64,000 nucleotides of DNA from Acidimicrobiales bacterium (GTDB taxonomy: Bacteria; Actinomycetota; Acidimicrobiia; Acidimicrobiales; Iamiaceae), in contig JAUJNP010000010.1 in assembly GCA_030448105.1 (NCBI GenBank), positions 7,734 through 71,733 of the forward strand, read 5' to 3'. This document shows positions 57,875-64,000 of the stretch, piece after piece. Position 1 is the first letter of the stretch. Every line of letters begins with the position of its first letter. The position numbers and the translations under genes were made by a program. The notes under the pieces were generated by a model. It saw only the letters and a list, made by a program, of their open reading frames with translations. It was not told where the DNA came from and did not search any database.

Positions 57875-59655
57875 CAGCGGGGCAGGACGCGGAGGCCGAG
57901 CTCGGTGAGCTGGGCCGGGTCGATGGGGGTGGGGGCGCCGGTGAGGGGGTCGGTGCCCGACTGAGTCTTGGGGAAGGCGATGACCTCCCGGATGTTCTCC
58001 TCCCCGGCGAGCAGGGCGGCGAGGCGGTCGATCCCGAAGGCGAAGCCGGCGTGGGGCGGGGCGCCGTAGCGGAAGGCGTCGAGCAGGAACCCGAACTTGG
58101 CCGAGGCCTCTTCCTCACCGATGCCGAGCAGGGCGAAGATGCGGCGCTGCACGTCGGGCCGGTGGATCCGCACGCTGCCCGAGCCCAGCTCCCAGCCGTT
58201 GAGGGTGAGGTCGTAGGCCTGGGACCGCACCGCCAGCAGCGCCTCGCCCTCGCCGGCCAGCAGCTCCCAGTCGTCGTCGTGGGGCATGGTGAAGGGGTGG
58301 TGGGCCGGCACCGGCCGACCGTCGTCGCCGATCGCCTCGAACAGCGGGAAGTCGACGACCCAGAGGAAGTGGTGGCCGCCCTCGTTCACCGGTGGTCGGC
58401 CCAGCGCAAGGCGCACGAGGCCGAGCACGTGGCACGTGCGCAGCCACTCGTCGGCCACCAACAGGAGCAGGTCGCCCGGCTCGGCGGCCAGGCTGGCGCG
58501 GATGCCGACCTGCTCCGGCTCGGAGAGGAATTTGGCCACCGGCGAGGTGAGGGTGCCGTCGGGCTCGACCTTCATCCACACCAGGCCCTTGGCGCCCCAG
58601 CGCTTGGCCGAGTCGGTGAGGCTGTCGAGCTGGTTGCGGGTGGTGGACGCCCCGCCCGGCACCCGGATCCCCTTCACGCACGGGGCCTTGAACGCGTTGA
58701 ACCCGGTGCCGGCGAAGACGGGGGTGAGCTCGACCAGCTCGAGACCGAAGCGGGTGTCGGGCTTGTCGGAGCCGTAGCGGTCCAGGGCGTCCCGCCACGT
58801 GATCCGCCCCATCTGGGCCGGCCGCACACCGGTGACCGCCTCGGTCGCATCGGCGACCGCGTCGGACACGAAGGTGAGGACCTCCTCCTGGCCCACGAAG
58901 CTCGCCTCCATGTCGAGCTGCATGAACTCGAACTGGCGGTCGGCCCGCAGGTCCTCGTCACGGAGGCAGCGGGCGATCTGGTAGTAGCGGTCGAGCCCGC
59001 CCACCATGCACAGCTGCTTGAACAACTGCGGGCTCTGGGGCAGCGCGTAGAAGGCGCCGGGGCTGAGCCGCGACGGCACCACGAAGTCGCGGGCCCCCTC
59101 GGGCGTGGACGCGATCAGCATCGGGGTCTCGACCTCCACGAAACCGTGACCCTCCATGGAGCGCCGGAGGGCGCTGTTCACCCGGGCCCGCAGCCGCAGG
59201 TTGCGCTGGAGCCGGTCCCGGCGCAGGTCCACGTAGCGGTGCCTGAGCCGGAGGGTCTCATCCACGTCGCGCCGGTCGTCGACCGGGAACGGGGGCGGCT
59301 CCGCCCGGGCCAGCACCTCGACCTCGCAGTCGCCCACCTCCACCTCCCCCGTGGGCAGGACGGGGTTGGCCGTGCCCTCGGGGCGGTGGCGCACGGTGCC
59401 CGTGACCCTCACCACGTACTCCGAACGCAGGTCGGCGGCACCGTCGACCACGCACTGCACCACGCCGGTGCGGTCGCGGACGTCGACGAAGGCAAGGTGC
59501 TCGCCGTGCTCCCGGCGGCGGTCGACCCAGCCGCACAGCGCGACCTGCGCCCCGTCGTCGTCGGCTCGCAGCTCGCCGCAGTAGCGGGTTCGCATCCCGG
59601 CGGCGACACCGCTGAAACCCCCGGCGGGGACGGTGCCCGCCTCCTCGGCGCTCAC
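57874..59655 (-). CDS. aspS: Aspartyl-tRNA synthetase
   Basis: Class II synthetase, 593 residues from GTG. The N-terminal anticodon-binding OB domain (VALCGWVDRRREHGEHLAFVDVRD), catalytic core with FVEVETPMLIASTPEGARDF, CLRDEDLRADRQFEFMQLDME (motif 2), the bacterial GAD insert, and FAFGIDRLAALLAGEENIREVIAFPK (motif 3) are all present. GTG at 59655 overlaps the hisS stop (GTGA); ATG at 59595 (MRTRYCGEL) matches the usual N-terminus and is an alternative. Whether it also charges tRNA-Asn cannot be told. Confidence 0.96.
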   Translation of the reverse strand: MSAEEAGTVPAGGFSGVAAGMRTRYCGELRADDDGAQVALCGWVDRRREHGEHLAFVDVRDRTGVVQCVVDGAADLRSEYVVRVTGTVRHRPEGTANPVLPTGEVEVGDCEVEVLARAEPPPFPVDDRRDVDETLRLRHRYVDLRRDRLQRNLRLRARVNSALRRSMEGHGFVEVETPMLIASTPEGARDFVVPSRLSPGAFYALPQSPQLFKQLCMVGGLDRYYQIARCLRDEDLRADRQFEFMQLDMEASFVGQEEVLTFVSDAVADATEAVTGVRPAQMGRITWRDALDRYGSDKPDTRFGLELVELTPVFAGTGFNAFKAPCVKGIRVPGGASTTRNQLDSLTDSAKRWGAKGLVWMKVEPDGTLTSPVAKFLSEPEQVGIRASLAAEPGDLLLLVADEWLRTCHVLGLVRLALGRPPVNEGGHHFLWVVDFPLFEAIGDDGRPVPAHHPFTMPHDDDWELLAGEGEALLAVRSQAYDLTLNGWELGSGSVRIHRPDVQRRIFALLGIGEEEASAKFGFLLDAFRYGAPPHAGFAFGIDRLAALLAGEENIREVIAFPKTQSGTDPLTGAPTPIDPAQLTELGLRVLPR

Positions 59656-60917
59656 CCCAGCAGCTCCTTCACATGGCCGACCACGGCTCTACGGTCGACG
59701 GCCGCCTGGCTGCGCTGGTCCTCCTTCAGGCTGCGGACGGCGACGGTGCCGTCGACCTGTTCCTGTTCGCCCACCAGCAGCGCCACCCTTGCGCCGGAGC
59801 GGTCGGCCGCCTTCATCTGGGCTCGCATCGAGCGGGCGTCGAAGGCCCGGTCGGCGCGGATGCCGGCCCGGCGTAGCTCGGTGGTGAGGTCCCGTGCCGT
59901 GTCCCCGCCGGCCACGTCGACCACGAACACGTCGACCGCGGCGGCCGCACCGGCGAACACGCCTTCGGCGTCGCAGGCCAACAGGGTGCGCTCGATGCCC
60001 GAGCCGAACCCGATACCGGGCGTGGGCGGGCCCCCCAGCTCCTCGGCCAGGCCGTCGTAGCGGCCGCCGGCGAGCACCGTGCTCTGGGCGGCGTCGAGGG
60101 CGGTGCTCTGGAACTCGAAGGTGGTGTGGGTGTAGTAGTCGAGGCCCCGCACCAGCCGGGGCTCGAGCACCACGTCGATCTCCGCCGCTCGAAGCCCGGC
60201 CAGCACCCGCTCGAAGTGGGCACCGGCGTCGTCGGAGAGGTGGTCGGTGATCCGGGGGGCGTCGGCCGCCACCGCCCGGGTGGCCGGGCGCTTGCTGTCG
60301 AGCACCCGCATCGGCGCCGCCGGCAGCTTCTCCCGGTCATCGGGGGCGAGGTCGTCGACCCGATCCTCCAGCCAGGCTCGCAGCCGCTCGATGTAGCGGG
60401 CCCGGTCGTCGCGGGTGCCCATGGAGTTCACCAGCAGGGCCACCCGGCGCAGGCCAAGGGCCCGCAGATGGTCGTGGCCGAGGGTGATGACCTCCACGTC
60501 GAGATCGGGATCGGCCGAGCCGAGCGCCTCGATGCCGACCTGGTGGTGCTGGCGTAGCCGGCCGCTCTGGGGCTGCTCGTAACGGAAGCAGGGGGTGACG
60601 TACCACGCCTTCCAGGGGGTGGCCGGGCGGTGCTGCACGAACGCCCGGACCACCGACGCGGTGCCCTCCGGCCGCAGGGCCACGTGACGGTCGCCCTTGT
60701 CCCGGAAGTCGTACATCTCCTTGCGCACCACGTCGGTGCCCTCGCCCAGCCGCTGGAACACCCCCACGTCCTCGAAGAGGGGTGACTGGACGAGGCCGTA
60801 GCCGGCACCCTCGGCCACGCCGGCGAACCCCGCCACCAGGGCCTCCCAGCGGGCCGACTCGGGCGCCAGCACGTCGGCGGTGCCCTTCGGGGCGCGGAAG
60901 GAGGCGGGGGCCGACAC
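59652..60917 (-). CDS. hisS: Histidyl-tRNA synthetase
   Basis: Class II synthetase, 421 residues. It shows APKGTADVLAPESARWEAL, motif 2 in ALRPEGTASVVRAFVQH with CFRYEQPQSGRLRQHHQVGIEALGS, the histidine motifs LVRGLDYYTHTTFE and motif 3 GIGFGSGIERTLLA, and a C-terminal anticodon-binding domain. GTG at 60917 stands eight bases after TAGCCT. The upstream gap to 61117 contains a long inverted repeat. Confidence 0.96.
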   Translation of the reverse strand: MSAPASFRAPKGTADVLAPESARWEALVAGFAGVAEGAGYGLVQSPLFEDVGVFQRLGEGTDVVRKEMYDFRDKGDRHVALRPEGTASVVRAFVQHRPATPWKAWYVTPCFRYEQPQSGRLRQHHQVGIEALGSADPDLDVEVITLGHDHLRALGLRRVALLVNSMGTRDDRARYIERLRAWLEDRVDDLAPDDREKLPAAPMRVLDSKRPATRAVAADAPRITDHLSDDAGAHFERVLAGLRAAEIDVVLEPRLVRGLDYYTHTTFEFQSTALDAAQSTVLAGGRYDGLAEELGGPPTPGIGFGSGIERTLLACDAEGVFAGAAAAVDVFVVDVAGGDTARDLTTELRRAGIRADRAFDARSMRAQMKAADRSGARVALLVGEQEQVDGTVAVRSLKEDQRSQAAVDRRAVVGHVKELLG

Positions 60918-60931
60918 GGCGGCCGAGGCTA
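60918..60931 (-). promoter_or_regulatory. hisS promoter, leaderless
   Basis: TAGCCT (60931-60926) followed by eight bases and the hisS GTG. No -35 consensus. The 60952-60992 palindrome lies 20 bases upstream, in the position of an activator or repressor site. Confidence 0.45.
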
Positions 60932-60951
60932 CCGGAGCCCCCCGTTCGAAC

Positions 60952-60992
60952 TGGAGGCCATAGCGTGCGCATTACGCAAGGTATGGCCTCCA
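60952..60992. repeat. Long inverted repeat upstream of hisS
   Basis: Perfect 11-base arms TGGAGGCCATA and TATGGCCTCCA enclose 19 bases that contain a second small pair GCGT/ACGC. A further TGGAGG follows at 61001. It may be an operator for hisS or a U-less terminator for the dehydrogenase gene ending at 61118; there is no U-run. The rest of the 60918-61117 gap holds no gene. Confidence 0.7.
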
Positions 60993-61117
60993 TATGGCTG
61001 TGGAGGCGGGGGCTCGCGTTCCCCGGCGGCCCTCGGGGGAATTGACGCGGCGCAGCCGCCAGGCGGAGCCGCTCCGATCCCTGACACCCGGATCGGCGAA
61101 GCCGGCTCCGGAGGAGC

Positions 61118-62143
61118 TCAGAGAACAGGCACGGAGTCGCCGCCGCTGGCGGCCGAGCGGTAGACGGCGTCGGCCAGCACGTGGGCTCGCAAGGCGTCGT
61201 CGAAGTCGGGGTGCACGGGTTCGCCCCGCTCGACGGCGCGGATGAAGTCGCCGTCGGCGTTGGGCATCTCGATGCCCCGGCGCTCGCACTCGGCCACCAG
61301 CCCCTCGGCCTCCAGCGAGCCGGCCTCGCCGCCGAGGCGGGTCCAGCGCACCGGTCCCCACCAGTCGTCGGGCTCGTCGAGCACCACCAGGGCCCGCTCG
61401 CAGAAGACCTCCATCCGGCGCAGGCTCGGCCGCTCGAGGATGTCGTGCCACACCGACACCAGGCTGCCCACGCCCCCGTCGACCAGCGACAGGGTGGCGG
61501 CGACCGAGTCCTCGATGCCGTCGAGGCCGTGGAAGTTGGCCGACCGGGCGCTCACCGAGGCCACCCGGCCGGCCAGGAACTCGAGGATGTCGAGGTCGTG
61601 GATGGCATGCTCCAGCAAGGTCCCCGAACCGGCCAGGGCCCGGTCACCCCGCCAGGTGGACCGGTAGGAGCCCTGCACCGGGATGAACTGGTCGTCACGG
61701 AACACCACGCTCATCACCCGCCCGCTGGCGGGATCGGCGATGAGGTCGCGGGCCAGGTTGCAGGCGGGCGAGCGGCGCATGATGAGGCCGACCATGTTGG
61801 TGACGCCGGCCCCCCGGACGACGTCGGCCATGGCGGTGGCGCCGGCCAGGTCGGTCGACAGCGGTTTCTCGCAGAACACGGGCAGACCTCGGGCCACGGC
61901 CGCCTCCACCAGCCGGCGGTGCTCGGCGGTCCACGTGCACACGTAGGCGGCGTCGCAGCTCTCGAGCACCTCCTCCTCCGACGCGCACGGCGTGGCCCCG
62001 CTGGCCTGGGCGAACGCGGCTCGACGGCCTTCGTCGGGGTCCCACACGCCGGCCCACGCCACGTCGGTGCCCGACCGGCGCAGCATCTTCGAGTGGAACG
62101 TGGCGATCAGCCCCGCCCCCAGGAACCCCACCCGTACGGTCAC
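61118..62143 (-). CDS. Gfo/Idh/MocA-family dehydrogenase
   Basis: A 341-residue NAD(P)-dependent dehydrogenase of the inositol dehydrogenase/glucose-fructose oxidoreductase type. The Rossmann loop is VGFLGAGLIATFHSKML, the catalytic Lys lies in VFCEKPLSTDL, and the C-terminal domain has GTLLEHAIHDLDILEFLAG with the active-site His-Asp pair. Substrate unknown, probably a sugar, cyclitol or related polyol. GTG at 62143 lies inside a perfect palindrome, separated from the PhnZ-like gene only by the dispersed repeat. Confidence 0.9.
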   Translation of the reverse strand: MTVRVGFLGAGLIATFHSKMLRRSGTDVAWAGVWDPDEGRRAAFAQASGATPCASEEEVLESCDAAYVCTWTAEHRRLVEAAVARGLPVFCEKPLSTDLAGATAMADVVRGAGVTNMVGLIMRRSPACNLARDLIADPASGRVMSVVFRDDQFIPVQGSYRSTWRGDRALAGSGTLLEHAIHDLDILEFLAGRVASVSARSANFHGLDGIEDSVAATLSLVDGGVGSLVSVWHDILERPSLRRMEVFCERALVVLDEPDDWWGPVRWTRLGGEAGSLEAEGLVAECERRGIEMPNADGDFIRAVERGEPVHPDFDDALRAHVLADAVYRSAASGGDSVPVL

Positions 62144-62169
62144 GTAGCGGCCTCAATGGCCGCTACGTG
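62141..62169. repeat. Perfect palindrome over the dehydrogenase start, TCAAT loop
   Basis: Twelve-base arms CACGTAGCGGCC and GGCCGCTACGTG around TCAAT. The GTG start of the dehydrogenase is part of the first arm, so the hairpin could mask translation. The same loop is found at 65-69 beside the other repeat copies. Confidence 0.75.
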
Positions 62170-62176
62170 CCGTCCG

Positions 62177-62249
62177 CGGCGAGGGAAGCGCCAGCGACGA
62201 GCCGCCGTCGAGCGAAGCCGAAGGCGGAGCGAGACCGATGGCACGGTCA
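62177..62249. repeat. Dispersed intergenic repeat, copy C, abutting a stop codon
   Basis: Its first 38 bases (62177-62214) are identical to 89-126. The remainder is a longer version of the same end and closes with GCACGGTCA, whose last three bases are the TGA stop of the PhnZ-like gene on the minus strand. The same closing bases form the argD stop at the other locus. Confidence 0.75.
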
Positions 62250-62795
62250 TCCGGCCGAGACCCGCACGAGGAGGTCCCGGTACTGGGCCAGCGGGGCCAC
62301 AGCCAAACCGTCGACCTTGGCGAGGTCGTCCCACCGTCGCAGGGTCACCGCCGCCGCCGCCCCCGGGTGGGCGGCGACGGCGGCCGCCTCTTCGGAGCCC
62401 ATCGGACCGCCTTGGCGGGCGAGGCTGCGGGTCGAGCCCTCCGAGAGCGAGGCGGCATAGCGCGGGTCGACGGCGCAGAGGTAGCGCTTGGCCCGCACGT
62501 GCAGCGCCACCGGGGCGGTGACGGTGGGGGGGAAGAGGCGGGCGAGGTGGCGAGCGCCGGCCGCGTCGTGGAGTTCGGGCGCGTCGCCCTCCCCGCTCCC
62601 TCCGGCGGCGAGGTCGAGGAGGTGACCGATGTCGTGGAGCAGGGCCGCCGCCACCATCTCGTCGGGTGCCCCGGCGGCGACGGCGAGGGCCGCTGTCTGC
62701 AGCGCGTGGTCGAGTTGGCTGACCTCCTCGTCGTAGGGGTCGCTGCCCCAACGCTCGAACAGGCCGAGGAGCTGGTCGACCGACGCTGCCGTCAC
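62247..62795 (-). CDS. PhnZ-like HD-domain mixed-valent diiron oxygenase
   Basis: A 182-residue HD-fold protein resembling PhnZ, which cleaves 2-amino-1-hydroxyethylphosphonate to glycine and phosphate. Family residues are in place: the Tyr-x-x-Glu lid in DPYDEEVSQLDHALQ, HD ligands in LLHDIGH, His in ELHDAAGARHL, LHVRAKRYLCAVDP, substrate loop SEGSTRSLARQGGPM and the last Asp ligand in RRWDDLAK. GTG at 62795 overlaps the dioxygenase stop (GTGA), so the two act together. TmpB-like substrates (methylated aminophosphonates) are possible too. Confidence 0.8.
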   Translation of the reverse strand: MTAASVDQLLGLFERWGSDPYDEEVSQLDHALQTAALAVAAGAPDEMVAAALLHDIGHLLDLAAGGSGEGDAPELHDAAGARHLARLFPPTVTAPVALHVRAKRYLCAVDPRYAASLSEGSTRSLARQGGPMGSEEAAAVAAHPGAAAAVTLRRWDDLAKVDGLAVAPLAQYRDLLVRVSAG

Positions 62796-63553
62796 CGCAC
62801 CGCCCGTCCCTGGAAGTCGCCGATCAACGACACGGGCACCCCGCCTCTGCCGCCCGCCCCGTCCGCCAGCTCGGCCGCCTTCTGGCGGTAGTAGTCGGCG
62901 CGCAGGTCGCCCTCGGCGGCGACGTTGTAGGTGGGGTACAGCGCCCTGCGGGCGACGCCCGAGCGGTTGGGGCCGCTGCGGTGCGGGGTGCGGGAGTGGA
63001 ACCACAGGGTCTGGCCGGCCCGCACCTCGACCGGCGCCCAGCTCAGCGAGGCCACCACGTCGGACCGGATGCAGCCGACGGAGTCGGTGGGGAGCAGCTC
63101 GGCGTGGGCCCCGGAGGCCACCTCGAGGCAGCCGTTGTCCACGGTGGCGTCGTCGACCGCCACCATGGCGGACACGTGGTCCTCCACGAACCGGTAGGCG
63201 GGGGCATCCTGGTGGGCGGCGTAGCCGGCGCCGCCGGGCAGCTTGTAGTTGATCTTCTCCTTGTAGAGCACCGCCGGCTGGCCCAACAGAGCCGATGCCG
63301 CCTCGAGCATCGGGCCGGCGGTGAGCAGGGCCCGCAGGCCGCGGTGGAACGGCACGAAGTTCTCGGTGCGGCACAGCACGGGCCCGTCGTCGGTCAGCTC
63401 ACGGTGGTGCAGCCACTCGCCGTCATCGGGCCACCCCGCCACCTCGTCGACCCATTGGCGCAGCGCGTCGACGTCGTCGGCGGGGAGCGTGTCGACCAAC
63501 GCCCAGCCCTCTGTGGCGAAGTGCGCCACCGTGCTCGTCGTGCCCGCCGTCAC
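62792..63553 (-). CDS. PhyH/PhnY-like Fe(II)/2-oxoglutarate dioxygenase
   Basis: A 253-residue dioxygenase of the phytanoyl-CoA hydroxylase family. Iron ligands are His-x-Asp in YAAHQDAPAYRF and the distal His in SRTPHRSGPNRSG; the following RRALYPTYN carries the 2-oxoglutarate arginine. Paired with the PhnZ-like gene it is probably PhnY, hydroxylating 2-aminoethylphosphonate. GTG at 63553 is seven bases after TACGCT. No phosphonate transporter is in view. Confidence 0.78.
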   Translation of the reverse strand: MTAGTTSTVAHFATEGWALVDTLPADDVDALRQWVDEVAGWPDDGEWLHHRELTDDGPVLCRTENFVPFHRGLRALLTAGPMLEAASALLGQPAVLYKEKINYKLPGGAGYAAHQDAPAYRFVEDHVSAMVAVDDATVDNGCLEVASGAHAELLPTDSVGCIRSDVVASLSWAPVEVRAGQTLWFHSRTPHRSGPNRSGVARRALYPTYNVAAEGDLRADYYRQKAAELADGAGGRGGVPVSLIGDFQGRAVR

Positions 63554-63588
63554 CGGGGGCAGCGTACCGGTCGGAATAGGGTCGCTCC
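63554..63588. promoter_or_regulatory. Divergent leaderless promoters (PhnY-like / phosphatase-family gene)
   Basis: Minus strand: TACGCT (63566-63561), seven bases, GTG at 63553. Plus strand: TAGGGT (63577-63582), six bases, GTG at 63589. The boxes are ten bases apart. Confidence 0.55.
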
Positions 63589-64000
63589 GTGCCCGGCCTC
63601 GACACCTTCTCGGTCCTCAGCTGGAACCTCTGGTGGAGGTTCGGGCCGTGGGAGGAGCGGTTGCCGGCCATCGTCGAGACGGTGCGGCGGCTCGAACCCG
63701 ACGTCGCCGGGCTCCAGGAGGTCTGGGTGGCCGACGGCACCAGCAGCGCCCACCACCTCGCCGAAGCCCTCGGCTACCACGTCGCCGTCGAGCACCGCCT
63801 CGAGCTCGACGGCGTCGGCTTCGGCAACGCCGTGCTCTCCCGTTGGCCGATCACCGTGGCCGAGGCGGTGCCCCTCCCCGGCGGGGACGCGGGGGGCGCC
63901 GGCGGAGGGAGCGGCGACGAGCAGCGCTTCGCCCTGGCCACCGACATCGACGCGCCGGCGGGGAGGCTGCCGGTCTTCTCCACCCACCTCAACTGGCGCT
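63589..64000 (+). CDS. Endonuclease/exonuclease/phosphatase family protein, partial
   Basis: The reading frame from GTG at 63589 runs off the window after 137 codons. It shows the family opening FSVLSWNLWWRFGPWEERL, the metal-binding Glu in DVAGLQEVWVADG, a NAVLSRWPITVAEAVPL stretch with the conserved Ser-Arg, and VFSTHLNW at the end, as in DNase I-like phosphatases and sphingomyelinases. The catalytic Asp/His pair expected near the C-terminus is outside the window. Confidence 0.85.
   Translation, partial: MPGLDTFSVLSWNLWWRFGPWEERLPAIVETVRRLEPDVAGLQEVWVADGTSSAHHLAEALGYHVAVEHRLELDGVGFGNAVLSRWPITVAEAVPLPGGDAGGAGGGSGDEQRFALATDIDAPAGRLPVFSTHLNWR

Noticed and set aside
60918-61000. tRNA or T-box upstream of hisS (a GTTCGAA motif is present)
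   Set aside because: No T-arm, anticodon arm or acceptor pairing could be formed, and no T-box sequence is seen.

Overview
The window is a dense, very GC-rich stretch of bacterial chromosome made almost entirely of core metabolic and information-processing genes. The gene content and order point to Actinomycetota: an actinobacterial-type integration host factor (mihF) next to gmk-rpoZ-coaBC-metK-priA, a PriA without a recognisable Walker A motif, a DUF1844 gene divergent from infC, and pheST running into argCJBD. A deep actinobacterial lineage such as Acidimicrobiia is my guess and cannot be fixed from the window. About 60 protein genes are seen, most on the minus strand, packed into operons whose members overlap by 4 bases (GTGA or ATGA) or 1 base (TGATG). 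I found no tRNA, rRNA, CRISPR array, insertion sequence or prophage.

Layout on the minus strand, in order of increasing coordinate (transcription runs from high to low). 1-150 is a dispersed repeat abutting the argD stop codon. 147-4457 is argDBJC behind an ARG-box promoter. 4613-10976 is pheT, pheS, an orphan histidine kinase, an rRNA 2'-O-methyltransferase, rplT, rpmI and infC; infC appears to start at AUA. 11233-12710 (plus) holds the DUF1844 gene and galE. 12683-17179 holds a cold-shock-domain gene, hisG, and ribH-ribBA-ribE-ribD behind an FMN riboswitch. 17465-27465 holds moaB, rsmB, fmt, def, two plus-strand methyltransferases, priA, metK, coaBC, rpoZ, gmk and mihF. 27510-28964 (plus) is an unusual DCC-thioredoxin-like/metallo-beta-lactamase fusion. 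28977-37870 is the pyrimidine operon pyrR-B-C-carA-carB-pyrD-pyrF, with a PyrR-binding RNA loop and an intrinsic-terminator hairpin at its 5' end. 37942-41345 holds a GNAT gene and two plus-strand envelope genes that carry three frameshifts. 41385-53245 holds nusB, efp, pepP, aroQ, aroB, aroK, aroC, a histidine phosphatase, a prepilin peptidase, an SGNH/MBOAT O-acylation pair, aroE, mltG and ruvX. 53259-60917 holds alaS, two small membrane genes, rarA, aspS and hisS. 61118-63553 holds a Gfo/Idh/MocA dehydrogenase and a PhnZ-like/PhnY-like pair. 63589-64000 (plus) is the start of an endonuclease/exonuclease/phosphatase-family gene.

The genes form complete or near-complete modules: arginine from acetylglutamate to acetylornithine, de novo UMP synthesis, riboflavin synthesis, much of the shikimate pathway, and N-terminal formyl-methionine addition and removal. 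Regulation is unusually readable: an ARG box over a promoter, an FMN riboswitch, a PyrR binding loop, and at least eleven start codons placed 6-8 bases after a TANNNT -10 box, which predicts widespread leaderless mRNA.

I did not find a clear undescribed system such as a defence or secretion island. The best leads are the dispersed repeat whose end coincides with stop codons, the AUA start of infC with two short upstream reading frames ending at it, the 27-bp hairpin repeats between infC and rpmI, the DCC-MBL fusion, the palindrome-extended priA, the frameshift cluster, and the putative aminoethylphosphonate oxygenase pair.
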